Origin: JBQSUQ01 sp052384575
Lineage (GTDB): Bacteria; Pseudomonadota; Gammaproteobacteria; Enterobacterales; Pasteurellaceae
Length of the DNA stretch: 64,000 nt
Direction: 5' to 3' (one strand)
Assembly: GCA_052384575.1 (NCBI GenBank)
Contig: JBQSUQ010000005.1
Shown: positions 43,097 through 52,711 of the stretch, in pieces
Layout of the letters: each line of letters begins with the position of its first letter
Numbering within the stretch: the stretch's first letter is position 1
Position numbers and translations under genes: made by a program
The notes under the pieces: generated by a model
What the model was told of the DNA's origin: nothing
Databases searched by the model: none
What the model saw: only the letters and a program-made list of their open reading frames with translations

Positions 43097-43924
43097 CTAA
43101 AACACCGTTAAAATTGACCGCACTTGTTGCGGCAAGGCTAAGCCTTTTCCGAGTTCAATCCAACCACAAGGGAAATGGAAATCAGATCCTGCCGATGCTA
43201 GCAAGTCAAATTCATTTGCCCAACGAGCAAGTAATTGGCGTTGATCTGGCGATTGACCACAACCCGCCACTTCAATGCCATCTCCGCCCCATTGCTTAAA
43301 GTCCGTAATCAGTTTTCGAATCCAACGGTTCGTCATGGTATAACGCAAAGGATGCGCAATCACAGCTAATCCTCCCGCTTGATGAATCACCTTAATTGCG
43401 GTTGGAATATCAACCCATTCCGATTTTACAAAGGCTGGTTTTCCCCCTGACAAATAGCGTTTAAACGCCTGCTCTTGATTATTCACTACACCAATTTGCA
43501 TCAGATAACGCGCATAATGTGCTCGCGTCACTTCGCCCGACGCTAATGCTTTCGCCCCTTCAAAAGTATTGGGAATCCCCATTTTGTCAAATTTTTCCCC
43601 AATGGCTAAAGCACGTTTTAATCTTAATTCTGCTTGTTGCTGTAAAAGTGCGGTCATTTCTGGCGAAGTTTCATCAAAATTTAACCCTACAATATGAATA
43701 CCGCGGTTTTCCCATAGCGTTGAAATCTCAACCCCATTAATCAATTTAATATGATGGCGCACCGCAGCTTCTCGTGCTTCGGCTAAACCTGAAATACTAT
43801 CATGATCGGTCAATGCTAATATGTTCACGCCCATTTCTGCGGCACGTTGCACCACTTCCGTAGGTGTTAATACGCCATCAGAGGCGGTACTATGGCAATG
43901 TAAATCGTAAATTTGTTCAATCAT
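43097..43924 (-). CDS. trpH: PHP-domain phosphoesterase (RNase AM / TrpH type)
   Basis: A 275-residue PHP metallophosphoesterase. Metal-binding motifs are DLHCHSTASDG, ALTDHDS, GVEIST, VIAHPLRY and SGSDFH. In E. coli YciV (TrpH, Rnm, RNase AM) trims RNA 5' ends, including 5S rRNA processing, and has 3',5'-nucleoside bisphosphatase activity; the name TrpH reflects position near trp genes, not a role there. The start at 43924 gives MIEQIYDLHCHS; the longer frame begins in the pyrD terminator. Confidence 0.9.
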   Translation of the reverse strand: MIEQIYDLHCHSTASDGVLTPTEVVQRAAEMGVNILALTDHDSISGLAEAREAAVRHHIKLINGVEISTLWENRGIHIVGLNFDETSPEMTALLQQQAELRLKRALAIGEKFDKMGIPNTFEGAKALASGEVTRAHYARYLMQIGVVNNQEQAFKRYLSGGKPAFVKSEWVDIPTAIKVIHQAGGLAVIAHPLRYTMTNRWIRKLITDFKQWGGDGIEVAGCGQSPDQRQLLARWANEFDLLASAGSDFHFPCGWIELGKGLALPQQVRSILTVF

Positions 43925-43943
43925 TCTTTTCTCTAAAGCAAAT

Positions 43944-43975
43944 AAAAAATGCGGTAAAATCCACCGCACTTTTTG
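43944..43975 (-). terminator. pyrD terminator, imperfect uptake-signal dyad
   Basis: TGCGGT and ACCGCACTTTTT lie in inverted order across 43944-43975, with one arm carrying a base change. On the minus strand the hairpin ends in TTTTTTATT. Confidence 0.65.
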
Positions 43976-43985
43976 TCGTTTGTGA

Positions 43986-45008
43986 TTATTTTATTGCGCT
44001 AACCAGCGCTTTTATTAAAGCTGGTCCATGGTAAATCAATCCTGAATACACCTGTAACAATTGGGCTCCCGCCTCTATTTTTTGTTGTGCATTTTCAACA
44101 CTATCAATGCCACCACTACCAATAATTGGAATGTCACCTTTTAATTCTTGCTGTAAACGGCGAATAATTTCAGTACTTTTATGTTGTAATGGCTTACCGC
44201 TTAATCCGCCTACTTCTTGCGAATTTTTTAACCCCGCAACTGTATCTCTGCTAATTGTGGTATTGGTTGCAATCACACCATCCATTTTGTGACGACGTAA
44301 CTGATCCGCAATTTCTACCACTTCTTGTTCCGATAAATCTGGCGCAATTTTCACTGCAATCGGCACATATTTATTGTATTTATCCGCTAAAATATGTTGA
44401 CGTTCTTTAATGCTTTTTAATAAATCTTCCAACGCATCACCATATTGCAGTTGGCGCAAATCAGGCGTGTTCGGTGAGGAAATATTTACCGTAATATAAT
44501 CTGCATAGTTGTAGGCTTTATTTAAGCAGAAAATATAGTCGTCTTTACCATATTCAATGGGGGTAACTTTGTTTTTACCAATATTTATTCCTAAGGTGCC
44601 ATCATATTTTGCTTTTTGCACATTTTCGATTACATAATCGATACCTTTGTTATTGAAACCATTGCGATTAATGATTCCCTCCGCTTCTACAAGACGAAAT
44701 TGACGTGGTTTCGCATTGCCATCTTGTGCTAATGGTGTCACCGTTCCCACCTCAATAAAACCAAATCCCATTGCACCAAAACCATCAATGGCTTCGCCAT
44801 CTTTATCAGCACCCGCGGCTAAACCAATTGGATTTTTGAATTTAATGCCCATTACTGTTTTTTCTTGACCTTGAGGACAAGCCAGCAGTTTTTTCAAAGC
44901 AAAATTCAGCACAGGATTACTCGCCAAATGCAAAGCTGAAATGGCTAAATTATGGGCGGTTTCAGGTTGTAATGCAAAAATACCTTTGCGGAGAATTGGA
45001 TAAAACAT
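43986..45008 (-). CDS. pyrD: Dihydroorotate dehydrogenase (quinone), class 2
   Basis: PyrD oxidises dihydroorotate at the inner membrane, passing electrons to quinones. The 340-residue class 2 enzyme has the amphipathic N-terminal helix for quinone access (MFYPILRKGIFALQPETAHNLAI), the FMN motif GLAAGADKDGEAID, the catalytic-serine loop NISSPNTPDLR, and IGSGGIDSVENAQ near the end. It lies between pepN and the PHP gene, with its own terminators on both sides. Confidence 0.97.
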   Translation of the reverse strand: MFYPILRKGIFALQPETAHNLAISALHLASNPVLNFALKKLLACPQGQEKTVMGIKFKNPIGLAAGADKDGEAIDGFGAMGFGFIEVGTVTPLAQDGNAKPRQFRLVEAEGIINRNGFNNKGIDYVIENVQKAKYDGTLGINIGKNKVTPIEYGKDDYIFCLNKAYNYADYITVNISSPNTPDLRQLQYGDALEDLLKSIKERQHILADKYNKYVPIAVKIAPDLSEQEVVEIADQLRRHKMDGVIATNTTISRDTVAGLKNSQEVGGLSGKPLQHKSTEIIRRLQQELKGDIPIIGSGGIDSVENAQQKIEAGAQLLQVYSGLIYHGPALIKALVSAIK

Positions 45009-45035
45009 AGGTCATCATCTCATTAGCAAATAAAT

Positions 45036-45066
45036 AAAAAGTGCGGTTAATTCTACCGCACTTTTT
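45036..45066. terminator. pepN terminator, uptake-signal dyad
   Basis: AAAAAGTGCGGT pairs with ACCGCACTTTTT around a 7-base loop. It lies between the pepN stop and the pyrD start, both on the minus strand. Confidence 0.85.
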
Positions 45067-45086
45067 CTGTTTACTCTAGATCTTCG

Positions 45087-47693
45087 TTACTGCAACGCTT
45101 TCTCAATTTTTTCATATAAATCTTTGGATAGATTATCTAATTCAGATAAGCGCATTAACGCACGTTTCATTAACGTTTGTCGTTGGCTATCATAGCGACG
45201 GAAACGAATTAATGGTTCAATTAAACGAGCCGCAACCTGAGGATTACTTTCATTTAAACGTACCAAGACCTCGGTCAATAAACGATAGCCTGAGCCATCA
45301 ATGGCGTGAAAAGCACGTAAATTGTGATTAATAAAGCTACCTACTAAGGCTCTTAAGCGGTTTGGATTATTGAAGTTAAAACTTGGATGATCCATTAAAC
45401 GTTGAATGAATAAGCTGTCCGCATCAGGTCTCGTCGCTTGTAAATTAAACCATTTATCCATGACTAAACCATCTTTTTTCCATTTTTGCTCAAAATCGCT
45501 GAAAATATCATCGCGACAAACGAGCTGCGCCTTGCTTGCGGCATTTAATGCTGCCAGAGTATCCGTCATATTATCCGCATATAAATAATGCTGATTAACT
45601 AAGCTATTACCAAATTCAGTGAACGCCAAATAATGCAAGCAAAGATTACGCAAAGCACGCAATGCAATATCTTCTGTCGTGATTTGGTAGCCTTGTAACT
45701 GAATTTTGCGATATAGCGCTAACCACTCATTTTTCAGACTATTGGCTAAGGCACGCTGCATAAAATCACGTACTTTAGCAATGCCTTCCGGATCAATAAT
45801 ATGGAATTGCTCCGCAAACTCCACTTCTTTTGGCAAGGTAAGAATTAATGTGGCTAATTCAATATTTTCTTCATATTGGGCTAGCACTTGTGAAAGTGCA
45901 GTTAAAATTTCTTGAGAAAATTCAAGCGATTGCTCTTGTTGATATAATTGTAACAAACGGCGTAATTCACTGGTCAGCAACATCTGCGCGGCATCCCAAC
46001 GAACAAATTCATTCTGTGAGAATTTAAGCAATGTGATTAGTTGTGCCGTACTGTAATCATAATCCAATTTCACTGGCGCTGAGAAATCGCATAATAATGC
46101 CGGCACAGGGCGACTGCTAATATCATGAAATTCAAAGGTATGTTCATTTTCAGTGAGATGTAATAAATCCCCTGTTAATTCCCCGTTATTCAACAAGGTG
46201 AATGGCATACCATTTTGTGCATACAAAGCAATCTTTAACGGAATATGTAAATTAGCTTTGCTTAATTGATCCGCAGTTGGTGGTGTCATTTGTGACACCA
46301 TTAATTTATAAATGCGATTTTTCTCATCATAGCTGTCGGTAATAGTTAATTCAGGCGTGCCTGATTGACTATACCAACGACTGAATTGTTTTAAATTTAA
46401 TCCTGACGCTCGTTCCATTGCAGAAACGAAATCTTCACAGGTGGCCGCTTTACCATCATTTTCAGCAATATATAATTTCATGCCTTGTTGGAATTGCTTT
46501 TCACCTAACAGCGTATGCAACATACGAATGACTTCTGCCCCTTTTTCATAAACAGTCATCGTATAAAAATTGTTCATTTCTAATACTTTTTCAGGGCGAA
46601 TTGGGTGCGCCATTGGACTAGCATCTTCCGCAAATTGTGCGGTACGCAACAATTTCACATTGTTAATACGATTAACTGCTCGAGAACCTGTATCGGAAGA
46701 AAATTCTTGATCGCGGAAAACCGTCAAGCCTTCTTTTAGACTTAATTGGAACCAATCTCGACAAGTCACGCGATTTCCCGTCCAGTTATGGAAATATTCA
46801 TGAGCAATCACGCTTTCAATGGCGAGATAATCTTCATCCGTTGCGGTTTCAGGGTTAGCTAACACAAATTTAGAATTGAAAATATTTAGCCCTTTATTTT
46901 CCATCGCCCCCATATTAAAGAAATCAACAGCAACGATCATGTAAATATCGAGGTCATATTCCAAACCAAAGCGTTGCTCATCCCATTTCATTGATTTTTT
47001 CAAGCTTTGCATTGCCCAATCTGCACGATTAAGATTACCGCGATCCACATAGAGTTCTAATGCTACTTCTCTGCCACTTTGCGTAGTAAATTTATCTTGT
47101 AATAAATCAAAATCGCCAGCGACCAAAGCAAACAAATAGCAAGGCTTAGGGAAAGGATCCTGCCATTCAACCCAATGGCGACCATCTTCTAATTCCCCAT
47201 TTGCAACACGATTACCATTGGATAATAAATAAGGATAACGCGCTTTATCTGCCGTAATACGCACGTCATAACGGGCTAATACATCGGGACGATCGAGCGT
47301 GTAAGTAATTTGACGAAATCCCTCTGCTTCACATTGTGTACAAATCGCTTCGCCTGATTGGTACAAACCTTGTAACGATGTATTTTCTGCAGGAAGCAAA
47401 TTCGTCACAATTTCAAGTTCAAATTGCGCTAAATCCTGCTGACTTAAATCAAGGGTTAGACTTTCGCCATCTTTCTGATAAGCTGTAAAAGCATTGCCAT
47501 TTAATTTAATCGAAACAAATTGAAAACTGTCTCCATCTAAACGTAATTGTTTAGCTTCAGGATTTAATCGTTCAAACTGGCTAATTGCAGTGACTTGGGT
47601 ATGTTGAGGATCAAGTTGGAAATCAAGGAAAATATGCTTAATGGTAAAATCAGGCGTTTTATAATCTTTTCTGTATTTAGCTTTAGACAACAT
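45087..47693 (-). CDS. pepN: Aminopeptidase N
   Basis: A broad M1 zinc aminopeptidase of the cytoplasm. The 868 residues match E. coli PepN (870). The active site H298-E-Y-F-H302 lies in VIAHEYFHNWTGNRV, with the third zinc ligand Glu in LKEGLTVFRDQEF. The substrate-anchoring motif GAMENKGLNIFN is present. It is a single-gene unit bounded by uptake-signal terminators. Confidence 0.97.
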   Translation of the reverse strand: MLSKAKYRKDYKTPDFTIKHIFLDFQLDPQHTQVTAISQFERLNPEAKQLRLDGDSFQFVSIKLNGNAFTAYQKDGESLTLDLSQQDLAQFELEIVTNLLPAENTSLQGLYQSGEAICTQCEAEGFRQITYTLDRPDVLARYDVRITADKARYPYLLSNGNRVANGELEDGRHWVEWQDPFPKPCYLFALVAGDFDLLQDKFTTQSGREVALELYVDRGNLNRADWAMQSLKKSMKWDEQRFGLEYDLDIYMIVAVDFFNMGAMENKGLNIFNSKFVLANPETATDEDYLAIESVIAHEYFHNWTGNRVTCRDWFQLSLKEGLTVFRDQEFSSDTGSRAVNRINNVKLLRTAQFAEDASPMAHPIRPEKVLEMNNFYTMTVYEKGAEVIRMLHTLLGEKQFQQGMKLYIAENDGKAATCEDFVSAMERASGLNLKQFSRWYSQSGTPELTITDSYDEKNRIYKLMVSQMTPPTADQLSKANLHIPLKIALYAQNGMPFTLLNNGELTGDLLHLTENEHTFEFHDISSRPVPALLCDFSAPVKLDYDYSTAQLITLLKFSQNEFVRWDAAQMLLTSELRRLLQLYQQEQSLEFSQEILTALSQVLAQYEENIELATLILTLPKEVEFAEQFHIIDPEGIAKVRDFMQRALANSLKNEWLALYRKIQLQGYQITTEDIALRALRNLCLHYLAFTEFGNSLVNQHYLYADNMTDTLAALNAASKAQLVCRDDIFSDFEQKWKKDGLVMDKWFNLQATRPDADSLFIQRLMDHPSFNFNNPNRLRALVGSFINHNLRAFHAIDGSGYRLLTEVLVRLNESNPQVAARLIEPLIRFRRYDSQRQTLMKRALMRLSELDNLSKDLYEKIEKALQ

Positions 47694-47766
47694 AGGGATA
47701 TCTCAAAATCAGATAAAAAATTTGTACTTAGGATAGGTCTTTTACTGCGAAGTTGCAATAGGAATT

Positions 47767-47797
47767 AAAAAAGTGCGGTGGAAATTACCGCACTTTT
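47767..47797. terminator. nlpC terminator, uptake-signal dyad
   Basis: AAAAGTGCGGT pairs with ACCGCACTTTT around a 7-base loop, 6 bases past the NlpC-like gene stop on the minus strand. Confidence 0.8.
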
Positions 47798-47802
47798 GAG
47801 CA

Positions 47803-48309
47803 TTAAATTCGGCGCACTTGCCAAAAGGTTTTGGTCCAATAGGGACTATTTAAAGAAGAATAAATCACACCGCCTTTAGTGGAAGCGTGTAAGAATTTAT
47901 CCTCTTTAACATAAATGCCTACATGGTAGCCATTAGGTCCTCTGCCCGTTTTGAAAAACACTAAATCCCCAGTTTGTATTTGAGAACGAGGCACTTTTTT
48001 GCCATAAGTTGCTTGTTCTGTTGTTGTACGAGGTAAATGAATATTAAAACGATCCATAAAGGTCGTTCGGGTAAAACCAGAGCAATCCACCCCAGCTTTT
48101 GTATTACCACCCAGCATATAAGGCGAACCAGCCCATTCACGCTGTTGTTCACTTAACAGGGTAATAACCATAATGGGATCATCTAGCTGCCCTTTGTAAT
48201 TTATACCGTCATATTCAGAACGATTTAGTACATGATTAGAAGAGGAGCAACCCGCAAGAATAAAGGGAAAAAACAAAGCAAATGCTTTTAATTTTTTAAA
48301 ATAATGCAT
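47803..48309 (-). CDS. nlpC: NlpC/P60 family lipoprotein (cell-wall endopeptidase)
   Basis: A 168-residue lipoprotein with lipobox ending at Cys21 (ILAGC) and an NlpC/P60 catalytic domain. The cysteine nucleophile is Cys76 in GVDCSGFTR, the base His129 in GYHVGIYV, and a third polar residue is His in KFLHAST. Such enzymes cut peptide links in peptidoglycan at the outer-membrane side. The start at 48309 (MHYFKKLKAF) gives a regular lipoprotein signal; eight extra residues upstream do not. Confidence 0.9.
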   Translation of the reverse strand: MHYFKKLKAFALFFPFILAGCSSSNHVLNRSEYDGINYKGQLDDPIMVITLLSEQQREWAGSPYMLGGNTKAGVDCSGFTRTTFMDRFNIHLPRTTTEQATYGKKVPRSQIQTGDLVFFKTGRGPNGYHVGIYVKEDKFLHASTKGGVIYSSLNSPYWTKTFWQVRRI

Positions 48310-48331
48310 TTTATTTCCGTTATAAATCGTC

Positions 48332-48361
48332 AAAAAAGCTACCTAAATTGATAGCTTTTTT
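48332..48361 (-). terminator. ihfA terminator
   Basis: AAAAAAGCTA pairs with TAGCTTTTTT around a 10-base loop, 8 bases past the ihfA stop on the minus strand. Confidence 0.8.
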
Positions 48362-48368
48362 AATGACT

Positions 48369-48665
48369 TTAATCTTTTGGTTTAGCCTTTTCTACACGAG
48401 AACGCAATTTTTGTCCTGGTCGAAACACAACAACACGACGCGCGGAAACCGGTACGCTTTCTCCTGTTTTAGGATTTCGTCCTGGGCGTGTTGCTTTATC
48501 GCGTAATTCAAAATTACCAAAGCCAGATAATTTAATATCTTCTCCACGCTCTAGAAAACCTCTAATTTCTTCAAAAAAGTTTTCAACTAACTCTTTTGCT
48601 TCCATCTTCGTTAAACCATGTTTGACGATCAGATTTTCTGCAATTTCTACTTTTGTTAAAGTCAT
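48369..48665 (-). CDS. ihfA: Integration host factor alpha subunit
   Basis: IHF-alpha bends DNA as a heterodimer with IHF-beta. The 98-residue protein shows ALTKVEIAENL-like N-terminus, the DNA-intercalating arm GRNPKTGESVPVSARRVVVFRPGQKLRSRVE with the conserved proline, and normal length. It follows pheT with a 2-base gap, the same pheST-ihfA order as in E. coli. Confidence 0.97.
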   Translation of the reverse strand: MTLTKVEIAENLIVKHGLTKMEAKELVENFFEEIRGFLERGEDIKLSGFGNFELRDKATRPGRNPKTGESVPVSARRVVVFRPGQKLRSRVEKAKPKD

Positions 48666-48667
48666 AA

Positions 48668-51055
48668 TTAATCTCTCAAGTATGCATTAAAACGTTGTTT
48701 TAATTCGGCTAATACAACAGAAATTACCGCATTAATATCCTCTTCTTCCAAGGTTTTTTCAGTGTCTTGAATAGTTAAGCTAATCGCTAAGCTCTTATGA
48801 CCTTCAGGTACACCTTGACCTTGATAAACATCAAATAAATTCACTTGGGTTAATGTCTTGCCTGCAACAGCTTTACAGCTATCAATAATATCGCCGGCTG
48901 CCACGTTTTCTGCGACAACTAAAGCTAAATCGCGGCGGTTAGCAGGGAAACGTGAAATTTCTTTCGCCTGAACCACAGAACGATTCGCAATCTTATTCCA
49001 AAGAATTTCAAACACCACAACTTTGCCATTTAAACCAAGTTGTTGGCTTACTTTTGGATGAAGCGTGCCGATAAAACCAATTTCTTCGCCATTAAGCATA
49101 ATAGCGGCTGATTGTCCTGGATGTAAGGCTGGGTAAGATTTTGCAACAAATTTCACCACATTGCCTGTTGCTGTTAACGATAAGATACTCTCTAAATCGC
49201 CTTTTAAATCAAAGAAATCAACAGATTCCGCTTTACCTGTCCAATGTTCCGCTTTTTTACTGCCCGTAATCACTGCAGATAACACTAATTCTTGACGCAC
49301 ACCAAATTCAGCACTTTGATCTGGAATAAAGCGTAATCCTGTTTCAAATAAACGAACGCGCGTTTGCTGACGATTTTGGTTATATTGTACCGCACCTAAC
49401 AAACCACTTAATAGAGACAAACGCATTGCTGACATTTCTACAGAAATTGGGTTAGGTAAAATCAATGCTTCTTGTTGTGGATGTAATAGATTCTGTACTT
49501 TTGGATCCACAAAGCTATAAGTAATGGCTTCTTGGTAATCCGCGTCCACAAGTGCGGTCTTAATTCGTGCTAAATCTAAATCCGCTTCTTTATGCTCTCT
49601 CATTCTTAAATGCGCTAAAGGAGCATTGTTTGGAATACTGTTATAACCATAAATGCGAGCCACTTCTTCGATGAGATCTTCTTCAATTTCAATATCAAAA
49701 CGCCAGCTTGCTGAAGTTACCGTCCAAACATCATCGGCATAGCTTACTTCTAAACCTAAACGTTGGAATATCTCAGTCACTGTCTCAGTTTCAATATGAT
49801 GACCAAGTAGTGCATCTAATTTGCTACGACGCAATTGTACTTGATTTAATTTTGGTAAATCCGCTTCACTCACTGCTTCACAGATCTCACCAGCTTCACC
49901 ACCACAAATATCGATGAGTAATGCTGTCGCACGTTCCATGGCGTGACGTTGTAACTCAAAATCCACACCACGCTCAAAACGATGAGAAGAATCTGTATGT
50001 AAGCCATATTGTCTTGCTCTACCAGCGATAGCTAAAGGTGCAAAGAATGCAGCTTCTAAAATAACATCTTTAGTTTCTGCATTAACGCCACTGGCTTCAC
50101 CACCAAAAATACCAGCCATTGCTAAAGGACCTTTTTGGTCCGCAATCACAAGAGTATTTTCTTTTAATTTAGCCGTTGAACCATCTAATAATACAAGTTC
50201 TTCCCCTGTTTTAGCCATACGTACTTGCACTGGTTGAGCCACTTTCGCCATATCAAATGCGTGCATTGGTTGACCTAATTCCAACAAAATATAGTTAGTG
50301 ACATCCACTACAGGATCAATGGAACGAATACCGCAACGGCGCAATTTCTCTTGTAACCACATTGGCGATTGAGCTTGTACATTTACATTTTTCACAACAC
50401 GCAATAAATAGCGAGGGCAAGCTTCTGGCGCATCTACTTGCATTGCAACCTTATCAGCAATTGTTACTTTTGCCGCTTCAAACTGCGGTGCATTTACAGT
50501 AGATTTATTCACAACGCCTACTTCACGAGCAATACCCGCAATACTTAAACAATCGGCTCTATTCGGGGTTAAGCTAATCTCAATGCAGTTATCATCTAGT
50601 TGTAAATATTCTCTTAGGTTAACACCTACGGGCGCGTCTTGTGGTAATTCAATAATGCCATTTGACTCAACTGAAATACCTAACTCAGTGAAAGAACAAA
50701 GCATTCCTTCTGAAGGTTGACCACGTAATTTGGTTTTCTTGATTTTGAAATCGCCAGGTAATAAAGCACCTTCTGTTGCACAAGCTACTTTTAAACCTTG
50801 ACGGCAATTTGGCGCACCACATACGATATCTAATAAACGATCACTACCCACATTCACTTTGGTCACGCGTAATTTATCCGCATCTGGATGTTGTGCACAT
50901 TCCACTACTTCACCAATCACAACGCCTGAAAAATCACCTGCTACTTTTTCCACACCATCTACTTCTAAACCAAGCATGGTGATTTGGTCACATAATTGAT
51001 CCGTATTTACAGCAGGATTCGTCCACTCACGAACCCATAATTCACTAAATTTCAT
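48668..51055 (-). CDS. pheT: Phenylalanyl-tRNA synthetase beta subunit
   Basis: The large chain of the alpha2beta2 enzyme, 795 residues as usual. It has the N-terminal OB-like domain (VVIGEVVECAQHPDADKLRVTKVNVG), the editing B3/B4 domain (SLTPNRADCLSIAGIAREV), and the C-terminal anticodon-binding FDX-ACB domain (SRFPANRRDLALVV). pheT is normally next to pheS; here a separate gene for a secreted protein stands between them with 11-base gaps on each side. Confidence 0.97.
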   Translation of the reverse strand: MKFSELWVREWTNPAVNTDQLCDQITMLGLEVDGVEKVAGDFSGVVIGEVVECAQHPDADKLRVTKVNVGSDRLLDIVCGAPNCRQGLKVACATEGALLPGDFKIKKTKLRGQPSEGMLCSFTELGISVESNGIIELPQDAPVGVNLREYLQLDDNCIEISLTPNRADCLSIAGIAREVGVVNKSTVNAPQFEAAKVTIADKVAMQVDAPEACPRYLLRVVKNVNVQAQSPMWLQEKLRRCGIRSIDPVVDVTNYILLELGQPMHAFDMAKVAQPVQVRMAKTGEELVLLDGSTAKLKENTLVIADQKGPLAMAGIFGGEASGVNAETKDVILEAAFFAPLAIAGRARQYGLHTDSSHRFERGVDFELQRHAMERATALLIDICGGEAGEICEAVSEADLPKLNQVQLRRSKLDALLGHHIETETVTEIFQRLGLEVSYADDVWTVTSASWRFDIEIEEDLIEEVARIYGYNSIPNNAPLAHLRMREHKEADLDLARIKTALVDADYQEAITYSFVDPKVQNLLHPQQEALILPNPISVEMSAMRLSLLSGLLGAVQYNQNRQQTRVRLFETGLRFIPDQSAEFGVRQELVLSAVITGSKKAEHWTGKAESVDFFDLKGDLESILSLTATGNVVKFVAKSYPALHPGQSAAIMLNGEEIGFIGTLHPKVSQQLGLNGKVVVFEILWNKIANRSVVQAKEISRFPANRRDLALVVAENVAAGDIIDSCKAVAGKTLTQVNLFDVYQGQGVPEGHKSLAISLTIQDTEKTLEEEDINAVISVVLAELKQRFNAYLRD

Positions 51056-51066
51056 CTATACTCTCT

Positions 51067-51546
51067 CTATTTTAAAACTCTAAATGATAATCCCTTAAAT
51101 ACGGTGTCATTAAATTGCACTTCCAATGTGTAATTTCCAATTGGATCTTTTTTATCGAAAATCCAGCATTGGTGAACAGCATTATTTTGAATTGCATTTT
51201 TTGGAATAGTGAAGCTCACTAAATGTTCTTTTTTATCTTCAGAAGATTGGATATTAGCTTGTCCTTTAATATTCAGCTCCATTGCATTAGGTGCTTTAAA
51301 AAACTGATGAAACGTATTTTGTTCTTTAATTTCGACATTGCCAACAACAACACATAATTCTCTCATCTTAGAACGAGAAAGTGCATTGCCTTCCAATAAT
51401 TTTCGTTGTTTACCAGAAGTATCAAAGATCTGTAAGACTGCTAAAGGTTTTTTAGCTTCAATCGCATTTTGAATTTCGTTTTTTTGTTCATTCGCCAATG
51501 CCACTGCAGAGAAAAACACCAATCCCATTGCCATTAATTTTTTCAT
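51067..51546 (-). CDS. Unrecognised exported protein inserted between pheS and pheT
   Basis: A 159-residue protein with a clear signal peptide (MKKLMAMGLVFFSAVALA, cleavage after ALA). The mature part is beta-rich, with two cysteines (RELCVVV and HQCWIF) that could form a disulfide, and ends with DPIGNYTLEVQFNDTVFKGLSFRV, suggestive of an Ig-like domain. I do not recognise the family. It lies in the pheS-pheT operon with 11-base gaps on both sides and a good ribosome site (AGGAGATAGG). Co-transcription with tRNA synthetase genes says nothing clear about its job. Confidence 0.8.
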   Translation of the reverse strand: MKKLMAMGLVFFSAVALANEQKNEIQNAIEAKKPLAVLQIFDTSGKQRKLLEGNALSRSKMRELCVVVGNVEIKEQNTFHQFFKAPNAMELNIKGQANIQSSEDKKEHLVSFTIPKNAIQNNAVHQCWIFDKKDPIGNYTLEVQFNDTVFKGLSFRVLK

Positions 51547-51557
51547 TATCCTATCTC

Positions 51558-52547
51558 CTATTTAAACTGTTTTAAGAAGCGTAAGTCATTTTCAAAGAAA
51601 GAACGTAAATCTGTGACGTTGTAGCGCAACATGGTTAAACGCTCAACCCCCATACCTACGGCAAATCCAGAGTATTCATTTGGATCAATACCTACATTAC
51701 GAAGTACATTAGGATGAACCATACCACAGCCTAACACTTCCAACCATTTGCCATTTTTGCCCATTACATCCACTTCAGCAGATGGTTCTGTAAATGGGAA
51801 ATAAGATGGACGGAAACGCACTTGTAAATCTTCTTCAAAGAAAGCGCGTAAGAAATCATGCAACAACCCTTTTAACTCAGTAAAGTTGGCTTTTTTATCT
51901 ACATAAAGTAATTCAATTTGGTGGAACATTGGTGTGTGTGTTTGGTCGTAGTCGTTACGATAAACACGTCCCGGAGCCATAATACGAATTGGCGGCTGCA
52001 TTTTTTCCATGGTACGAATTTGCACACCTGAAGTTTGAGTACGTAATAACAACTCAGGGTTAAACCAGAATGTGTCATGATCAGCGCGCGCAGGGTGATG
52101 TTTAGGAATATTCAACGCATCAAAGTTATAATAGTCACTTTCAATTTCTGGACCACTTTCTACTGAAAAACCCAATTCAGAAAAGAACTTTGTAACTCGC
52201 TCAATAGTAATAGAAACAGGATGCAACCCACCCGTTTCTACTTTGCGACCCGGCAACGAAACATCAATACGTTCTTTTTCTAATTGCGCATTTAATGCTG
52301 CCTGCTCTAACTGTTCTTTTTTTAGATTTAAAATATCCAATACAGCTTGTTTTGCTTCATTAATTTTTGCACCAACAGCTGGACGTTCATCTGCAGGCAC
52401 ATCACGTAGCCCTTGCATTAATTGAGTAAAATGCCCTTTTTTACCGAAATATTCTACTCGGAAATTTTCTAAAGCTTCTAATCCTTGATGATGAAGCTCA
52501 TCTAACACTGCTTTCGCCTGTTCTGTAATCTGTTTCAGGTCTTGCAT
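51558..52547 (-). CDS. pheS: Phenylalanyl-tRNA synthetase alpha subunit
   Basis: The catalytic chain, 329 residues. It has the N-terminal coiled-coil tRNA arm, then motif 2 and 3 segments of class II synthetases (HPARADHDTFWF, RVYRNDYDQTHTPMFHQIE, and GFAVGMGVERLTML near the C-terminus). It begins with MQDLKQITEQAKAVLDEL behind AAGGATAG. No Phe-rich leader peptide of the E. coli pheM type is visible in the 160 bases upstream. Confidence 0.97.
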   Translation of the reverse strand: MQDLKQITEQAKAVLDELHHQGLEALENFRVEYFGKKGHFTQLMQGLRDVPADERPAVGAKINEAKQAVLDILNLKKEQLEQAALNAQLEKERIDVSLPGRKVETGGLHPVSITIERVTKFFSELGFSVESGPEIESDYYNFDALNIPKHHPARADHDTFWFNPELLLRTQTSGVQIRTMEKMQPPIRIMAPGRVYRNDYDQTHTPMFHQIELLYVDKKANFTELKGLLHDFLRAFFEEDLQVRFRPSYFPFTEPSAEVDVMGKNGKWLEVLGCGMVHPNVLRNVGIDPNEYSGFAVGMGVERLTMLRYNVTDLRSFFENDLRFLKQFK

Positions 52548-52675
52548 ACTATCCTTCTTAACCTCAAGATTTATCGTTCAAAATTGCCATAATGATAATA
52601 TTAACTCATTAAAAAATCACGCAATTTCTCATAAAAACTGAATTTTTGACCGCACTTTAAAAAAAATTCAAAAAT

Positions 52676-52696
52676 AAAGGGGCAAAAGCCCCTTTT
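52676..52696 (-). terminator. bioD terminator
   Basis: AAAGGGGC-AAAA-GCCCCTTT (52676-52695), followed on the minus strand by ATTTTTGAATTTTTTTT. It separates bioD from the pheS promoter. Confidence 0.85.
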
Positions 52697-52711
52697 CAAA
52701 TAGAAAATTAA

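Noticed and set aside
52548..52675. pheM-like leader peptide before pheS
   Set aside because: Only tiny frames without a run of Phe codons and no attenuator hairpin before pheS.
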